A model generated the notes under the pieces. The model had not been told where the DNA came from, searched no databases, and saw nothing but the letters and a program-made list of their open reading frames with translations. From NCBI RefSeq assembly GCF_947507565.1, contig NC_089178.1, positions 2,170,001-2,234,000 of the forward strand: DNA of 64,000 bases. Direction: 5' to 3'. The DNA is from Oscarella lobularis. Its lineage: Eukaryota > Porifera > Homoscleromorpha > Homosclerophorida > Oscarellidae. Position 1 is the first letter of the stretch. The number at the start of each line of letters is the position of its first letter. The position numbers were made by a program, and so were the translations under genes. Positions 12,894 to 23,000 of the stretch are shown in pieces.

Positions 12894-15310
12894 ATGGCAG
12901 ACGCTATTTATCCTTTCTGCACGTCTGAAGAGCAGCGAAACCGCGTTCTCACCGTATGATTGTCGCGAAGGCGATCAGCTTCCAACATTGAAGCCTATCG
13001 TGTATTTAGTCGCCGGATTGGCGGCAGCATGTTTATGCAGATCGTTACACGGACGCGAGCGCTACATGGGTTATGGTATCGTCCATTCTCATCTTCTTCA
13101 TGGCAAGTCGACCAGGAAAAAGCGCTCCCACGCTCAATTCTGTGCTCGCTGTAGAAAGCCGGTTTTCTCTTCGTCGAAGACTCTTTCGCCGAAACGCCGC
13201 AGCGACGTCGTCGCGTCATCATCAATGTACTGCAATTCAAAAAAAATGTTAATTAATTAATTAATTAATTAATTCTCGATTTTAATTTAGAAATATTTGG
13301 ATACGTGCGCCAGTGCTATTGGATTTTTCTTTTTCGGATTTGCCATATCGGGGGGCTATTGGGGAGAGACAATGAAAGAGGATAGCGATTATATATTCTT
13401 TTTCTTTCGGGTACATGCATACTTTGTTGTCCATCGCACTGTTTCAAAGTCTTGTTTTATAGTTTACTTTCGCTAGCAATACGGCTACAATCATCGGAGG
13501 AACGTTGTGCGGCGAGAAGCGGACTGTGCGAATGTTGGCCGTTTTCATTTATGCTTTTCTCGTCAGCGTACGTTTGCGTGCCTTCCTCTTGCGTATTTTT
13601 CTAAGATTTTTCTTTTGAACTCCAGAGCGTGATTCATCCGGTGATAGCTTGGGCTGTGTGGAGTCAAACCGGCTTCATGTCAGCTGCAAAATTTTGCAAT
13701 GGAACTTTGGACAAGGAAAACGGCTCGCTTGCACTCGTCCACGTTTTATCACAAGAAGGGCCAAAGAACACGATGTACATATTGGACTATGCTGGAGCCG
13801 GAGTTGTTCATTTGCTTGGTATGTAATGTACGCAGTGTTCTGTATACTAACTGCTTTTTAATTTAATTGCTGAAGGTGGAATTGGAGGTCTCGTTCTTTC
13901 GATTGCGCACAAACGGGCCGAAAAGCGAAGACCTAGACGTACATTGACTACACGTAACGGTACATTTCATATCAGCATTTTCGTGCAAAGAGATTTGGGG
14001 TATTTTACAGAGGATGCTTCTGAATCTCTCCTCCGTGACGAGGAACTGTCGCCTCTTAGTTCTGCTGATATTCCGGAGGAGCCAAAACAGCCTTCGTACG
14101 TAGAGACAACGAGTGCATTCGGTTTATCCTAAGGGGGGCGGTTTGCCTAGAAATTTCTGGGTTTGGATGTATCCAAAATGGGGTGGACCTGAGCATATTG
14201 AATATTCGGCTTTGGGCGTTCTGATACTATGGACAACATGGTAAGGAACGATTGAAATATTTAGCTTATGACATCCCTAACGTCGACTTTTCTTCTAGGT
14301 TTGCCTTTAACTGTGGATCAACTGAAAGCATGTCAAGTACTTTGATCTGTTAACCGTTCAATAATTTTGGTTATCTCTTTACTTGAGGTGGAAAGGGTTT
14401 TCCTGAGGGTTATAAATTGTTTCACCGTACTGCGGGTCGAATTGCTATCAACATGATTCTCTGTGCTGGCGCGGGCGGACTAACGGCTATAATCATCACG
14501 TCGCTCGTTCAGGCAACTCGCTTTTCGTCTCACGGCTAACGAAATAGTTTATTATTATTTTTTTCTAGTTGAAGTACCACAGCAATATCAACGCAAACGA
14601 AGTGGCAAACGGAATTCTGTCCTGCTTAGTTGCCGTAACGGGAGGATGCGCTTTCATACGCGGTTGGTGGTCACCCATCATCATAGGAAGTAAGTCTACC
14701 CAAGCCTAAGCGCGTACACCGCTTGCATGCATTTTTTCTAGTTGTCGCAGTCGGGTTCTATCACTTTGGCTGCTGGGTGGAATACAAGCTCAGTCTTCCA
14801 GACACAGCCCGGGTTATTCCCGTGCACGCCTTTGGGTAAGCTCTTCTCTCCCGTTTGCGTCTGCTTCTTCTTTTTATGCGTCGTCTCTTGCAGAGGCTTT
14901 TGGGGTCTCGTTTCGACGGGGCTCTTTCGAGATGGCACGTACATTAAAGGCATTTATGGAAGCCTCTGCTTTTGTAATAGTCAGGATGTTCCCGTCCACT
15001 CAGTAGCGCTTCAGACGGCCTATCAACTCGCGGGCGCTTTGATTATCATTGTCTGGAGTCTCATCACCGTCGGTATTATTTTCTGGTCTCTCAGTCTGAT
15101 CAACGTGCGCTGGGTCATACAAGCAGTGATGAGGTGAGAGTCTCGGGGTCTTTTAGTCTTTTTTGAACATGCACTTTGTTTCTTGTGTTGTGAAGGCTTT
15201 TTTGTCTGAATGGCTGCAGTGGCGGGCGTTGTCAGTGCTGCTCAGGTGCTACAGTCACTACAGGCGAATATGGGGATTGCCTCTTGACTGAGGCTTTGTC
15301 GAACGACTGA
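12894..15310 (+). CDS. Ammonium transporter, Amt family
   Basis: This is a multi-pass membrane channel that moves ammonium or ammonia across the plasma membrane. The start at 12894 opens a short exon. After a 56-bp intron the first membrane helix follows (WVMVSSILIFFM), then the conserved AGF segment and YLDTCASAIGF. FTFASNTATIIGG and DYAGAGVVHLLGG come next, the latter with the first pore histidine. VPVHAFGGFWG carries the second, so both twin-histidine positions are kept. About eleven helices can be traced through exons separated by 43-60 bp introns. Between helices five and six there is a hydrophilic acidic loop (about 14010-14097), longer than in bacterial AmtB. The motif after AGF (FVED) differs from the usual LLEAG. 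The last exon is cysteine-rich and the end at 15310 is tentative. Amt, not Rh, is supported by the HAFGGFWG form. Confidence 0.9.
13103..13154 (+). other. GC-AG intron in the ammonium transporter
   Basis: The exon ending FFM is followed by GCAAGT, and the next in-frame exon (AGF...) begins after CTGTAG. Using the nearby GT four bases downstream would shift the frame. The best-fitting intron is therefore a 52-bp GC-AG type with an otherwise consensus donor. Confidence 0.65.
13248..13290 (+). repeat. TTAA microsatellite filling a 43-bp intron
   Basis: This AMT intron is almost entirely a run of about six TTAA units followed by a short pyrimidine/AG acceptor. Similar runs occur in introns of VAV (about 22318-22344), TDRD (about 25999) and SDE2 (about 11950). 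Confidence 0.85.
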
Positions 15311-16465
15311 TTATAGTCTCGCAGCTAGTCCATAGAGAGTCTTGTCTGGTTTTTGTCCTAATCTTTTTTTTTAGATTTTGACACCCAGAGCCGTATATAG
15401 AGACGGCTCCTGTTGACACCAATTGAGTGACGTTCGATCCGGGACCTGTCACGTAGAAAATGACTCGCCAAAGCTCCGTACACGCCATTGTCCCAATTCT
15501 GGAGCGTTGTTAGCGTGGCAGCCACTTAGCTGGGCTCCAATCTGTCGCGGGGCGCACGAGACGGCCGAGCAAACCGGTTCAAATGGGAGGTAGACCGACG
15601 ACGTCAAAGCAATTCGAGACGACGAAGGCAGCGCTTCTGGCAAAAGAGGTGAAGTCATATTTTTAGGGCGTCATCATCGAACTTTCTGAACGCCGGCTGA
15701 CGAAAGACTCTTTTTTTCAGTTGACTTTTTTTCTGAAGTACGGTAGGTGTAGTAGCGTGCTCGCGTATACGCAGGGTTCCGAGCACGACTACATAAACTG
15801 CTCCGGGGTCCTGGGTAAGACCGTGACGGAAAAAACTGCCTGTATCAAATGCGTGCAAAAAGTGGCATGTTTTTTATTTAATAAACCCGGAAGTAACCCG
15901 GAAGTATCGCAAAGAAAAAATGAGCGTCTTCCCGGAGTCTTTAGGTGAGGGGCCTTTCACCCAGGCCCTCTTTCGGGGAGACAGTAACCCATCTGTCCCG
16001 GGGGTGCCTTTATATACCAAGGCACAGGTGGACCGCAATTGTAACCCACCGCGTCTTGCCCAAGTGGGGTGGCAGTTTATCACTCATGCCACTGGAGTAG
16101 GGGATGGAATCCCCTGCGTTTGCGCCGCGTTTAACCTCTCTGGCTCGAGTTGAGCCGGTTTTATTTAGTCACCTCGGGGCCCGGAGGTGAATGAGGACAT
16201 CGGAAAGCTCTTCATCTGCCTCGTCGGTATGTCCATACCTAGCAGAAGAGGCCTTTTATAAAAAAAATCCTTGCCAATAATTCCCTTTTAGTAGTCCGTG
16301 TGGTCACTGGGGTTTCTTCAAGGCCCTTGAGCAGACCTTGGGCGTCGATTGTTCAACTCTAGAAAACCCAACTAAATATAAATTTTTCTTACCTCCGATG
16401 GCGCTAATTAATTTCAGTTTCAGTTTTACCAACGCACGCGCACTGCAACAGCTCCACCTACAAAG
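15311..16465. other. Intergenic region with palindromes; no gene recognised
   Basis: This 1.15-kb gap follows AMT. Short open frames occur at 15449-15658 (-), 15655-15858 (-) and 15920-16153 (+), without recognisable domains. Two imperfect palindromes sit at 16142-16156 (GGCTC five bases GAGCC) and 16170-16189 (CACCTC eight bases GAGGTG). The block 15940-16160 is GC-richer and reads like a self-contained element. A transposon remnant is possible but I see no terminal repeats that prove it. Confidence 0.4.
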
Positions 16466-16909
16466 ATGGTGTTTCCATGGCAAAAATGGTCGTCTACAAG
16501 TAAGACGGTGAACTTACCGGAATACGATGACGAGGGAAAGGCAACCAAGAAGCGCTACGACGTCAAACTGACAAAAGAATCCTTCAAAACATTTAGTAAA
16601 AGACACAAGATCCTCTCGTTTGTACCACGGTCGTCTCCTGATTCTGTCCGACTAACTACGTTCGAACACCTCGAAGATGGGCAATCGTACAACATTGATC
16701 TTTATCCCAAAGTCCAACAAAGTCACAGTCACTATCATTATCACGGACATATTGACAGTCTAAAAGTATTAGCAAGCGGCAGCTGGCAACGCTTTGCAGA
16801 TGTCTACACCTACATTCCAAGTGGCTGGCAAAGTTTAGTAGCTGCCTACAACTACATTCCAAGCGTCAGTTCGGTAAAAAACTACCTTTGGTCGTCAAAG
16901 GAAAACTAA
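16466..16909 (+). CDS. Hypothetical 147-residue protein with a short internal repeat
   Basis: A single-exon frame follows a short upstream stretch and ends 178 bp before the convergent RBM45 stop. The N-terminal half is lysine-rich and could fold as a small beta-rich domain; a His-rich patch (SHSHYHYHGH) follows. The C-terminal third contains two copies of a 15-16 residue unit ending Y(T/N)YIPS, which also contain WQ. There is no signal peptide or membrane helix. I do not recognise the family. Length, codon structure and repeat conservation favour a real gene, but a lineage-specific or chance frame cannot be excluded. Confidence 0.5.
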   Translation: MVFPWQKWSSTSKTVNLPEYDDEGKATKKRYDVKLTKESFKTFSKRHKILSFVPRSSPDSVRLTTFEHLEDGQSYNIDLYPKVQQSHSHYHYHGHIDSLKVLASGSWQRFADVYTYIPSGWQSLVAAYNYIPSVSSVKNYLWSSKEN

Positions 16910-17087
16910 TTGTAAACGCAGACACAGTACACTACACGTCTGCGATATTCTCGTGTCTTTTTGTGTGTTATCAGTACACGTTCAAAGTCTGACCATTACA
17001 GTACACGCAACGTTCTAAACTCTCAACCTCCAACCCATTCACCTCAACGTGGTATCAGTTCCCAGTCAACTTGTTTTGTTCTCTCGC

Positions 17088-17488
17088 TCAGTCATACTCA
17101 GTCGAACTACGCATACGCTTACGCTGCGTCTCCTGACTCTCCTCGCTGTCGTCGTCCACGCTCGTCACTTTGATTTTCACCCCGTTCATTTCCATGTCAT
17201 GCAGCGCGGCTATCGCTCTCTCCGCCGCGCTCTTGCGACCGTACGTCGCATAGCCAAAATTTCGCCCACTTACCAACCAGACATTCGTGAGTGATCCAAA
17301 TTGGGAGAAAATCTCGTGCAACTGCGGCAAAGGCATTGGCTTAGGACTGCAATTGATAAAGACTTTATATTCATTTGTAGGAGCCATTGCCGTTGCAACT
17401 CCATGAGGAGAAACCACAGGAGGATACGGTAGATGATACGAGGCCGGAAGTGGAGCTGGGTATTGCGTTGCTGAATATTCTAGCGGAC

Positions 17489-17573
<85 letters not shown>

Positions 17574-18509
17574 TTGAGGTGCATGCGGATCCTTTTCAGC
17601 GTACTTAACGACTAAGCGATATCCAGGTGGATACTCAAATCCATTCAGTTTCTCTTTGGCGTACATTGCCGCTGCTGGGGATGCATACGTTACGTAGCCG
17701 AAACCGCGCGACCGCCCCGTTGCACGATCCGTCTTGAGAATGCAATACTGCATTCCGGGGACCAAGTCGAACAGACTCGAAAATTGACTTTGAGTCATCG
17801 ACTGATCAAGGACGACGTACAATCGCACTTTCTCGTCGGCTCCGCCCTCTTCCACGCCATAAGGCGACGGACTGAAACTGGGAAAGTAGTTCCCGTAAGG
17901 AGCTCCGGACAGATACGGCGTTCCGCCCTTGTCGCCGTCGCCGAGCGAGGCCCGACTCCCCGACGGGGGCGCGACTCCCTTAGGATCGGCGAAGAGCGGC
18001 CGAAGCGATTGATCGCAATTCTCGTACGCTGCGGCCGCCTCCGACGCGCGAACAAACTCGACGTACCCGACGCCTTTCGACTCCTTCGTCTCGCGATCGC
18101 GAACGACTTTCAGATATTCGATCTCGCCGAAACGGTCGAATTGAGCGCGAAAATCGGCTTCCGTGTACGATTTCGGTAAGCGCACGAAGAGACGAGTGCG
18201 CGAACGCGAATCGACGTCGTTCGGATTGGCGTTTCTCGCCGTCGCCATCATGATGCGAATCGGCTTCGATTCGTCGTCCAAGCGAACGTCGACGAGTTGT
18301 TCCATCGCCTTCGCCGCCGACGATGTTTTTTCGAATTTGACGTAGGCGAATCCTTTCGGCTCGCGCGTCTCGGCCGTCTTCGGAACGTGGATGTCCTCGA
18401 TCTCGCCGAATGGCGAGAAGACGGCTCGCAACTTCGCTTCGGTCGCCGTACGACCGCATATAACGTAAAGCCGCGAGAATGGCGGCTGAACTTCGTGACG
18501 ACCCTCCAT
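17088..18509 (-). CDS. RBM45: RBM45-like RNA-binding protein, intronless, with polyglutamine
   Basis: Four RRM domains can be seen in one uninterrupted frame. RRM1 contains SRLYVICGR and KGFAYVKF. RRM2 has TRLFVRLPKSYTEADF and KGVGYVEF, then the ENCDQSLRPLFADPK segment typical of RBM45. RRM3 has LFDLVPGMQYC and GFEYPPG. RRM4 is C-terminal (KVFINCS, GYATYG). RBM45 is an mRNA-binding protein of nucleus and stress granules linked to RNA processing. Between RRM3 and RRM4 there is a run of about 29 glutamines absent from vertebrate RBM45. The start is set at the Met of MEGRHEV; a frame-open Met 48 bases upstream would lie only 3 bp from the NUBPL stop. Being intronless among intron-rich neighbours is odd, but the flanks show no sign of retroposition. 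Confidence 0.88.
17490..17576 (-). repeat. (CAG)27 plus two CAA, polyglutamine tract in RBM45
   Basis: On the coding strand two CAA codons are followed by 27 uninterrupted CAG codons. Uninterrupted CAG runs of this length are prone to length change, so individuals may differ. Confidence 0.95.
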
Positions 18510-18527
18510 TTTTTTGTCACGTGGAGT

Positions 18528-18533
18528 TTTATT
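18528..18533 (-). terminator. AATAAA polyadenylation signal of NUBPL inside the RBM45 leader
   Basis: On the minus strand an AATAAA lies about 28 bases after the NUBPL stop codon and 18 bases before the RBM45 ATG. Cleavage 10-30 bases downstream would fall at or inside the RBM45 coding start. A CACGTG E-box sits between them (18518-18523). Confidence 0.5.
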
Positions 18534-18560
18534 ACGATTGATCAATGATGTGCGCATATT

Positions 18561-19922
18561 TTATAGTTTTTTCCAAATTTTTTCTGCAATCTCGTAGTAA
18601 GCTTTGCTTTGATGGCTCTCTGGCTGAGCTACTGTAATAGGCTTTCCCATATCCGAACCTTCCATTATGCTGACATGCAGTGGAATGTCACCTTTGCCAA
18701 TATGATACATAACGACTGCTGCTCTGATCAAGACACTTACCAAGAAAGTCAACATTTGCCTCCTTTGCAAACGACTTGCCTCCGTCTTGACCGAAAATGT
18801 GAGTGCGATGCCCACAATTTGAACACTGAAATACGCTCATATTCTGCACGACTCCCAATACCTAACACAATCAGTCAATCAAAATTATATACATCAGAGA
18901 GCCCACGCCTGCACCGGAATGCCGACTTTTCGAAACATTTCAGTCCCTCTGCGGACATCCAAAAGAGCAATGTCCTGCGGAGTGGTTACCATAACAACTC
19001 CTGTACAATAAGAAGTCAAGACATTGTTTATCAGTAAAAATGCGACTATAGTACCTGCAACGGGTATTAGTTGAGAAATAGAGAGTTGGGTATCTCCGGT
19101 TCCTGGAGGCATATCAATAAGAAGAACATCGAGAGGACCCCAAGACACTTGACGAATTAATCGCTCCACTGCTTGCATCACCTAAGACAAAAAGTAAAAA
19201 TGACGTTCGTTGGCATCTCCGCCATACAGTACCATAAGACCTCTCCAAACAATTGGAGAACTCTCATCAACCAAAAATCCCATCGACATGCTAAAGATCA
19301 ATCAGTTGATTACTAACATCCATTCTAGTCTTACCATTTAATTCCATAGTTAATAGGTGGTATCATAAGATTCTCTACGGACGTCATGATCAATTGTGTA
19401 CATTATCATGTGACGTCACCAGCCACTCACTTTCATCTAATTCAGGCTGTTGATCCTTGAGATTCATCATACGAGGAATTGACGGTCCGTAGACGTCAAC
19501 ATCCAACAATCCCACTGGCCCAACCTTGTAAGCATTTCGTCTTGCTCAGAGATATACAAATAATGGTCACGCGACTGACTTTGTCGAAACCGGCCAATGA
19601 AAGAGCGAGATTGACTGCAGGCGAGCAAACGCTTCCTCTCATTTATTCCCGTTCGATTTCTTTTCTACTTACCAGCCAGCGTTGATTTTCCTACGCCTCC
19701 TTTGCCAGACGCGATCACGACAACACGATTTACGCCAGCGATTGGCCATTTTCGCGGCAGACCGCGACTACGCGACGACTTGTCGCTCGAAAAGACGCGC
19801 AACGCATGTGCGCGTGCACTTCTACAAAATCTGACTAGAAAGAGAAGCGCAGAACGTTCAAAAGTCGGACCGCAAAAACGTCCAGCATCGCATAGCGCGC
19901 GCGTTAGTAAAGAAACATACAT
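18561..19922 (-). CDS. NUBPL: NUBPL (Ind1) mitochondrial Fe-S P-loop protein
   Basis: NUBPL delivers iron-sulphur clusters during assembly of respiratory complex I in the mitochondrial matrix. The N-terminus is rich in Arg and hydrophobic residues without early acids, as in a mitochondrial presequence. After it come [20 protein letters not shown] and the deviant Walker [10 protein letters not shown]. Later exons carry [14 protein letters not shown] and [14 protein letters not shown], and the Cys-x-x-Cys metal site [12 protein letters not shown]. The C-terminus is [18 protein letters not shown] ... [13 protein letters not shown]. All key residues of the Mrp/NBP35 family are present. At least seven short exons are used. 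The start lies 85 bp after the VAV stop and its own stop 51 bp before the RBM45 start. Confidence 0.92.
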
Positions 19923-20007
19923 TTTCTACGGTAAGGAAGAAAAAGATTTAAAAAAAAAAACAAAGAAAGCACCTACTAGTATAATTCAGCAGTTCACGTG
20001 TAAAAAA

Positions 20008-23000
20008 TCAATACTCCTGCACATAATTAAAAGGAAACAGTCCGGTCTAAAACGCATAATTAGTATCGAGATAATTAATAATTTCATCTTTACCTTTCCC
20101 TTGTATTCGCCATACCACCACCCCGGCCGATGTGTTTCCTTGCTGAGAATACGCACATCACAGTTATCCTTCACAAAGAAAAGAAAAACGTAGCAAAAAA
20201 ACGTGCATGCCAATGCTAAGACATCCCCTACATACATCTAGCGTCAATTCTTCTTTTCCTCTCGCTTGAAACGCGTACATGGCCTTGCAGTACTGATGAC
20301 TATCGTCGACGGCGCGGAAAGGATACTTCAGCATCGAATCGAGCCCAGGAAAGCTTATTCCTAACGTATTTCGTTTGTAGTACTCGACTAATTGCTAAAC
20401 CCAACGACAATCAACGCGCTGAATACCAATGCGGTGCCTCACGACTTGCCTCTATAGTAGAACACTGCTTTAGATCACTCAACTGATACAGGCCATGTTT
20501 GTAAACGATCTTTATGTGCTTAGGCTGCTTGTATCTGACGACGAACCCCCAATTTATTATTTTTCACAATTAAAAATCGGCTAGGTATTGGCGCTCTCAC
20601 TTTATTGACAAGGCAAACTCCCCTGGACGATTTTCGCTTTCTCGTATAAGAAATGTTCCGTCGGGCGCCGTGGCAAGTTTCAAGTCGGCATCGCCTCGCG
20701 CCAAACGTCCGACAAACCTAGAGACACGTCATAAAATCTATATTCAGCCATGCTTACGAGTTGCTACCATGGCGCTTGCGCGTATTTTCGTCGCACGGAA
20801 TCGGGGCTTTCTATTCCCGACACGGATTGGTTTGCAGCTGGCGGAAGTGGTGGCGGCGATCTGCATCACATGCTTGATGTCAATACAATTAATGCCAATA
20901 AGTGTCACCTGGATTGACCGCTCTGAGAAATTGCTTTTGGATGTAGAACGGCATCTTCGTAGGACATTCTCTAGAGAAAATCAATACATGATTAAAATAG
21001 CTTATTATTATTATTATTATTATTATTATTCGTTTTCACTGACACTTCTCGATCTTGCTTTTTCGATTTCAATTTCTTCCGAGGATCGAACCAGACCGGC
21101 GGGAAAATAACCGCTCTGATTCGTTTTTAGCGAAATTCCCTGAAAACGCGTCATCCTGCCAGAAGAAAAAATTTCCCTCCTCGCTCTCTCAGTACCTCCC
21201 ACCAATCTTGATCCATCTGATGAACAACGTGTATCTGATTTCCTTTATCGAAATGAAGAACGGTGTAATTTCCACCTGGATGAGGTTGTCCGCGATAACT
21301 ATTAACCAAAGAATTAGTACTTCCAAGGAAACTGACGCATCTCGCGACGTGTCTCACTTCTGTACTGCATTCACTTTGAACGAGACTCGTTTCCCCGTTG
21401 GATTTCGACTTATTTTCGGCGATTTACTTCCACCCATGTTGGGAAGCTCTGGAGGTGCGATTGCAGCCCGATCGGACGGCGGTCGCATTGGAGGTCGCTC
21501 GGACGGAGGAGGAGGAAGGGGACCCCTCGCCGAGCCCCAACTGTCGGCATGCTAAAGTGGACTAAGTTGGGAATCAAATTGCGCGCGAGCTTCGTTGTAA
21601 TTACAGATCCTCTTTCGCTTGAAGTACTTCCCTCTCGACGATTTGGCACGTCGGGATGAAGCGTTTTTTCACTAAACACGTTAATTTCGATTGATATTTG
21701 ATCGAATTCTTAACGTATAGAGCGTCGTACTAAATCTCCTTCATGTTCTTCATCCACCTGTCCTTCGCCTCGGGCGTCTTTGCGTGCAACGTGCACGAGA
21801 CGTGCCCATTAATTACCAATTGCCAAGAAAACGAAAACTATAACAAGAATAACAATAAGAAGAAATCATCAATTATTCTTTAACATTAAAAAATGTCTCT
21901 TATTCTCACTTTTCCTTTTGTAAGGTTGGGAAGATCGACCGGCCGATGAGACGCGACCAACGCCACCTTTTCCTTAAATTCAAAATGTTCGCCTTTCGAC
22001 TTGCAGAAAAGCATTGCTCGTTGAAAAAGAAACACGTATCTAGAAGAGAATCGACGTCACTAAAACGATACGCAACGCGTCCTCCCACCTCAATTTCAAT
22101 TTCGTTTCGTCGGCTGATTTCACTTTCAGTTCCCCATCTTGAACCATGTCGCCAAATTCGTACAAGTTGAAATTCAAAGGAGCATTGAGCAAACTAGTCC
22201 CCAAAAATTACAATTTTTTTAATTGATAAATTCTGTCCTAACCTGTTCTGGATCTGCTTCAAAGTTTGCTGCATCTCGTAGACGCGTTTCTCTTCGTTCA
22301 CGGCCTGAGCCGACTCCTTAATTAATTAATTAATTAATTAATTAAAAGTACGTCAAATTTTAAAACCGGACCTGGACTTCTTTTAGAGCCTGTTCCAGTC
22401 CCGGCTTATCCGGATGATTTTCGCTGTGCTTAATCAGTTCCTGAGGAGAATATGAAATTAATTAATAAATCTAGCTCTTCCCTCTTACTCTCAATAACAA
22501 GGGATATTTTAATGTTCGCTGCATGGGAACGCAGAGCAATTCTTTCAGACCAAATCTCTGCTTTGATCGAACTCTACACGCCTGGACGACACAGGAGTAT
22601 TCATCAAAGTCAAAGTTTTGAATTGAACAGGATATTTAGAATACCTCTAAAACTTTTCCAAAGGTTGTGTCTTTCTGCAACTGGCCAATCTAGCCGCAAA
22701 AAATTAGAATAAATTGACCAAACAAGAGTCTCTCTTACCCGAATCTGCGCTTCTGGCAATCGAGCGCAATAATATCCATATTTTTTCAAATCGTTTGCCT
22801 GACATTCACATCACATACTTGATCAGCAAAGAATTCAAACTTTTACCTGTCTCTTGAGACAAGCGCTGATGTCCTTGTCTTTCTGACCGTGAGCTTTCTT
22901 CAAGGCGCCCAACAGCACGTGATGATCAGCCAATAGAGACTAAATAATAAAATCAAATTCAACACCACGCCTTCGTATATACATAAGTAAGAACGTTCTA

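Noticed and set aside
17387-17608. Poly-alanine open frame opposite the CAG run
   Set aside because: It is only the antisense reading of the RBM45 polyglutamine tract.
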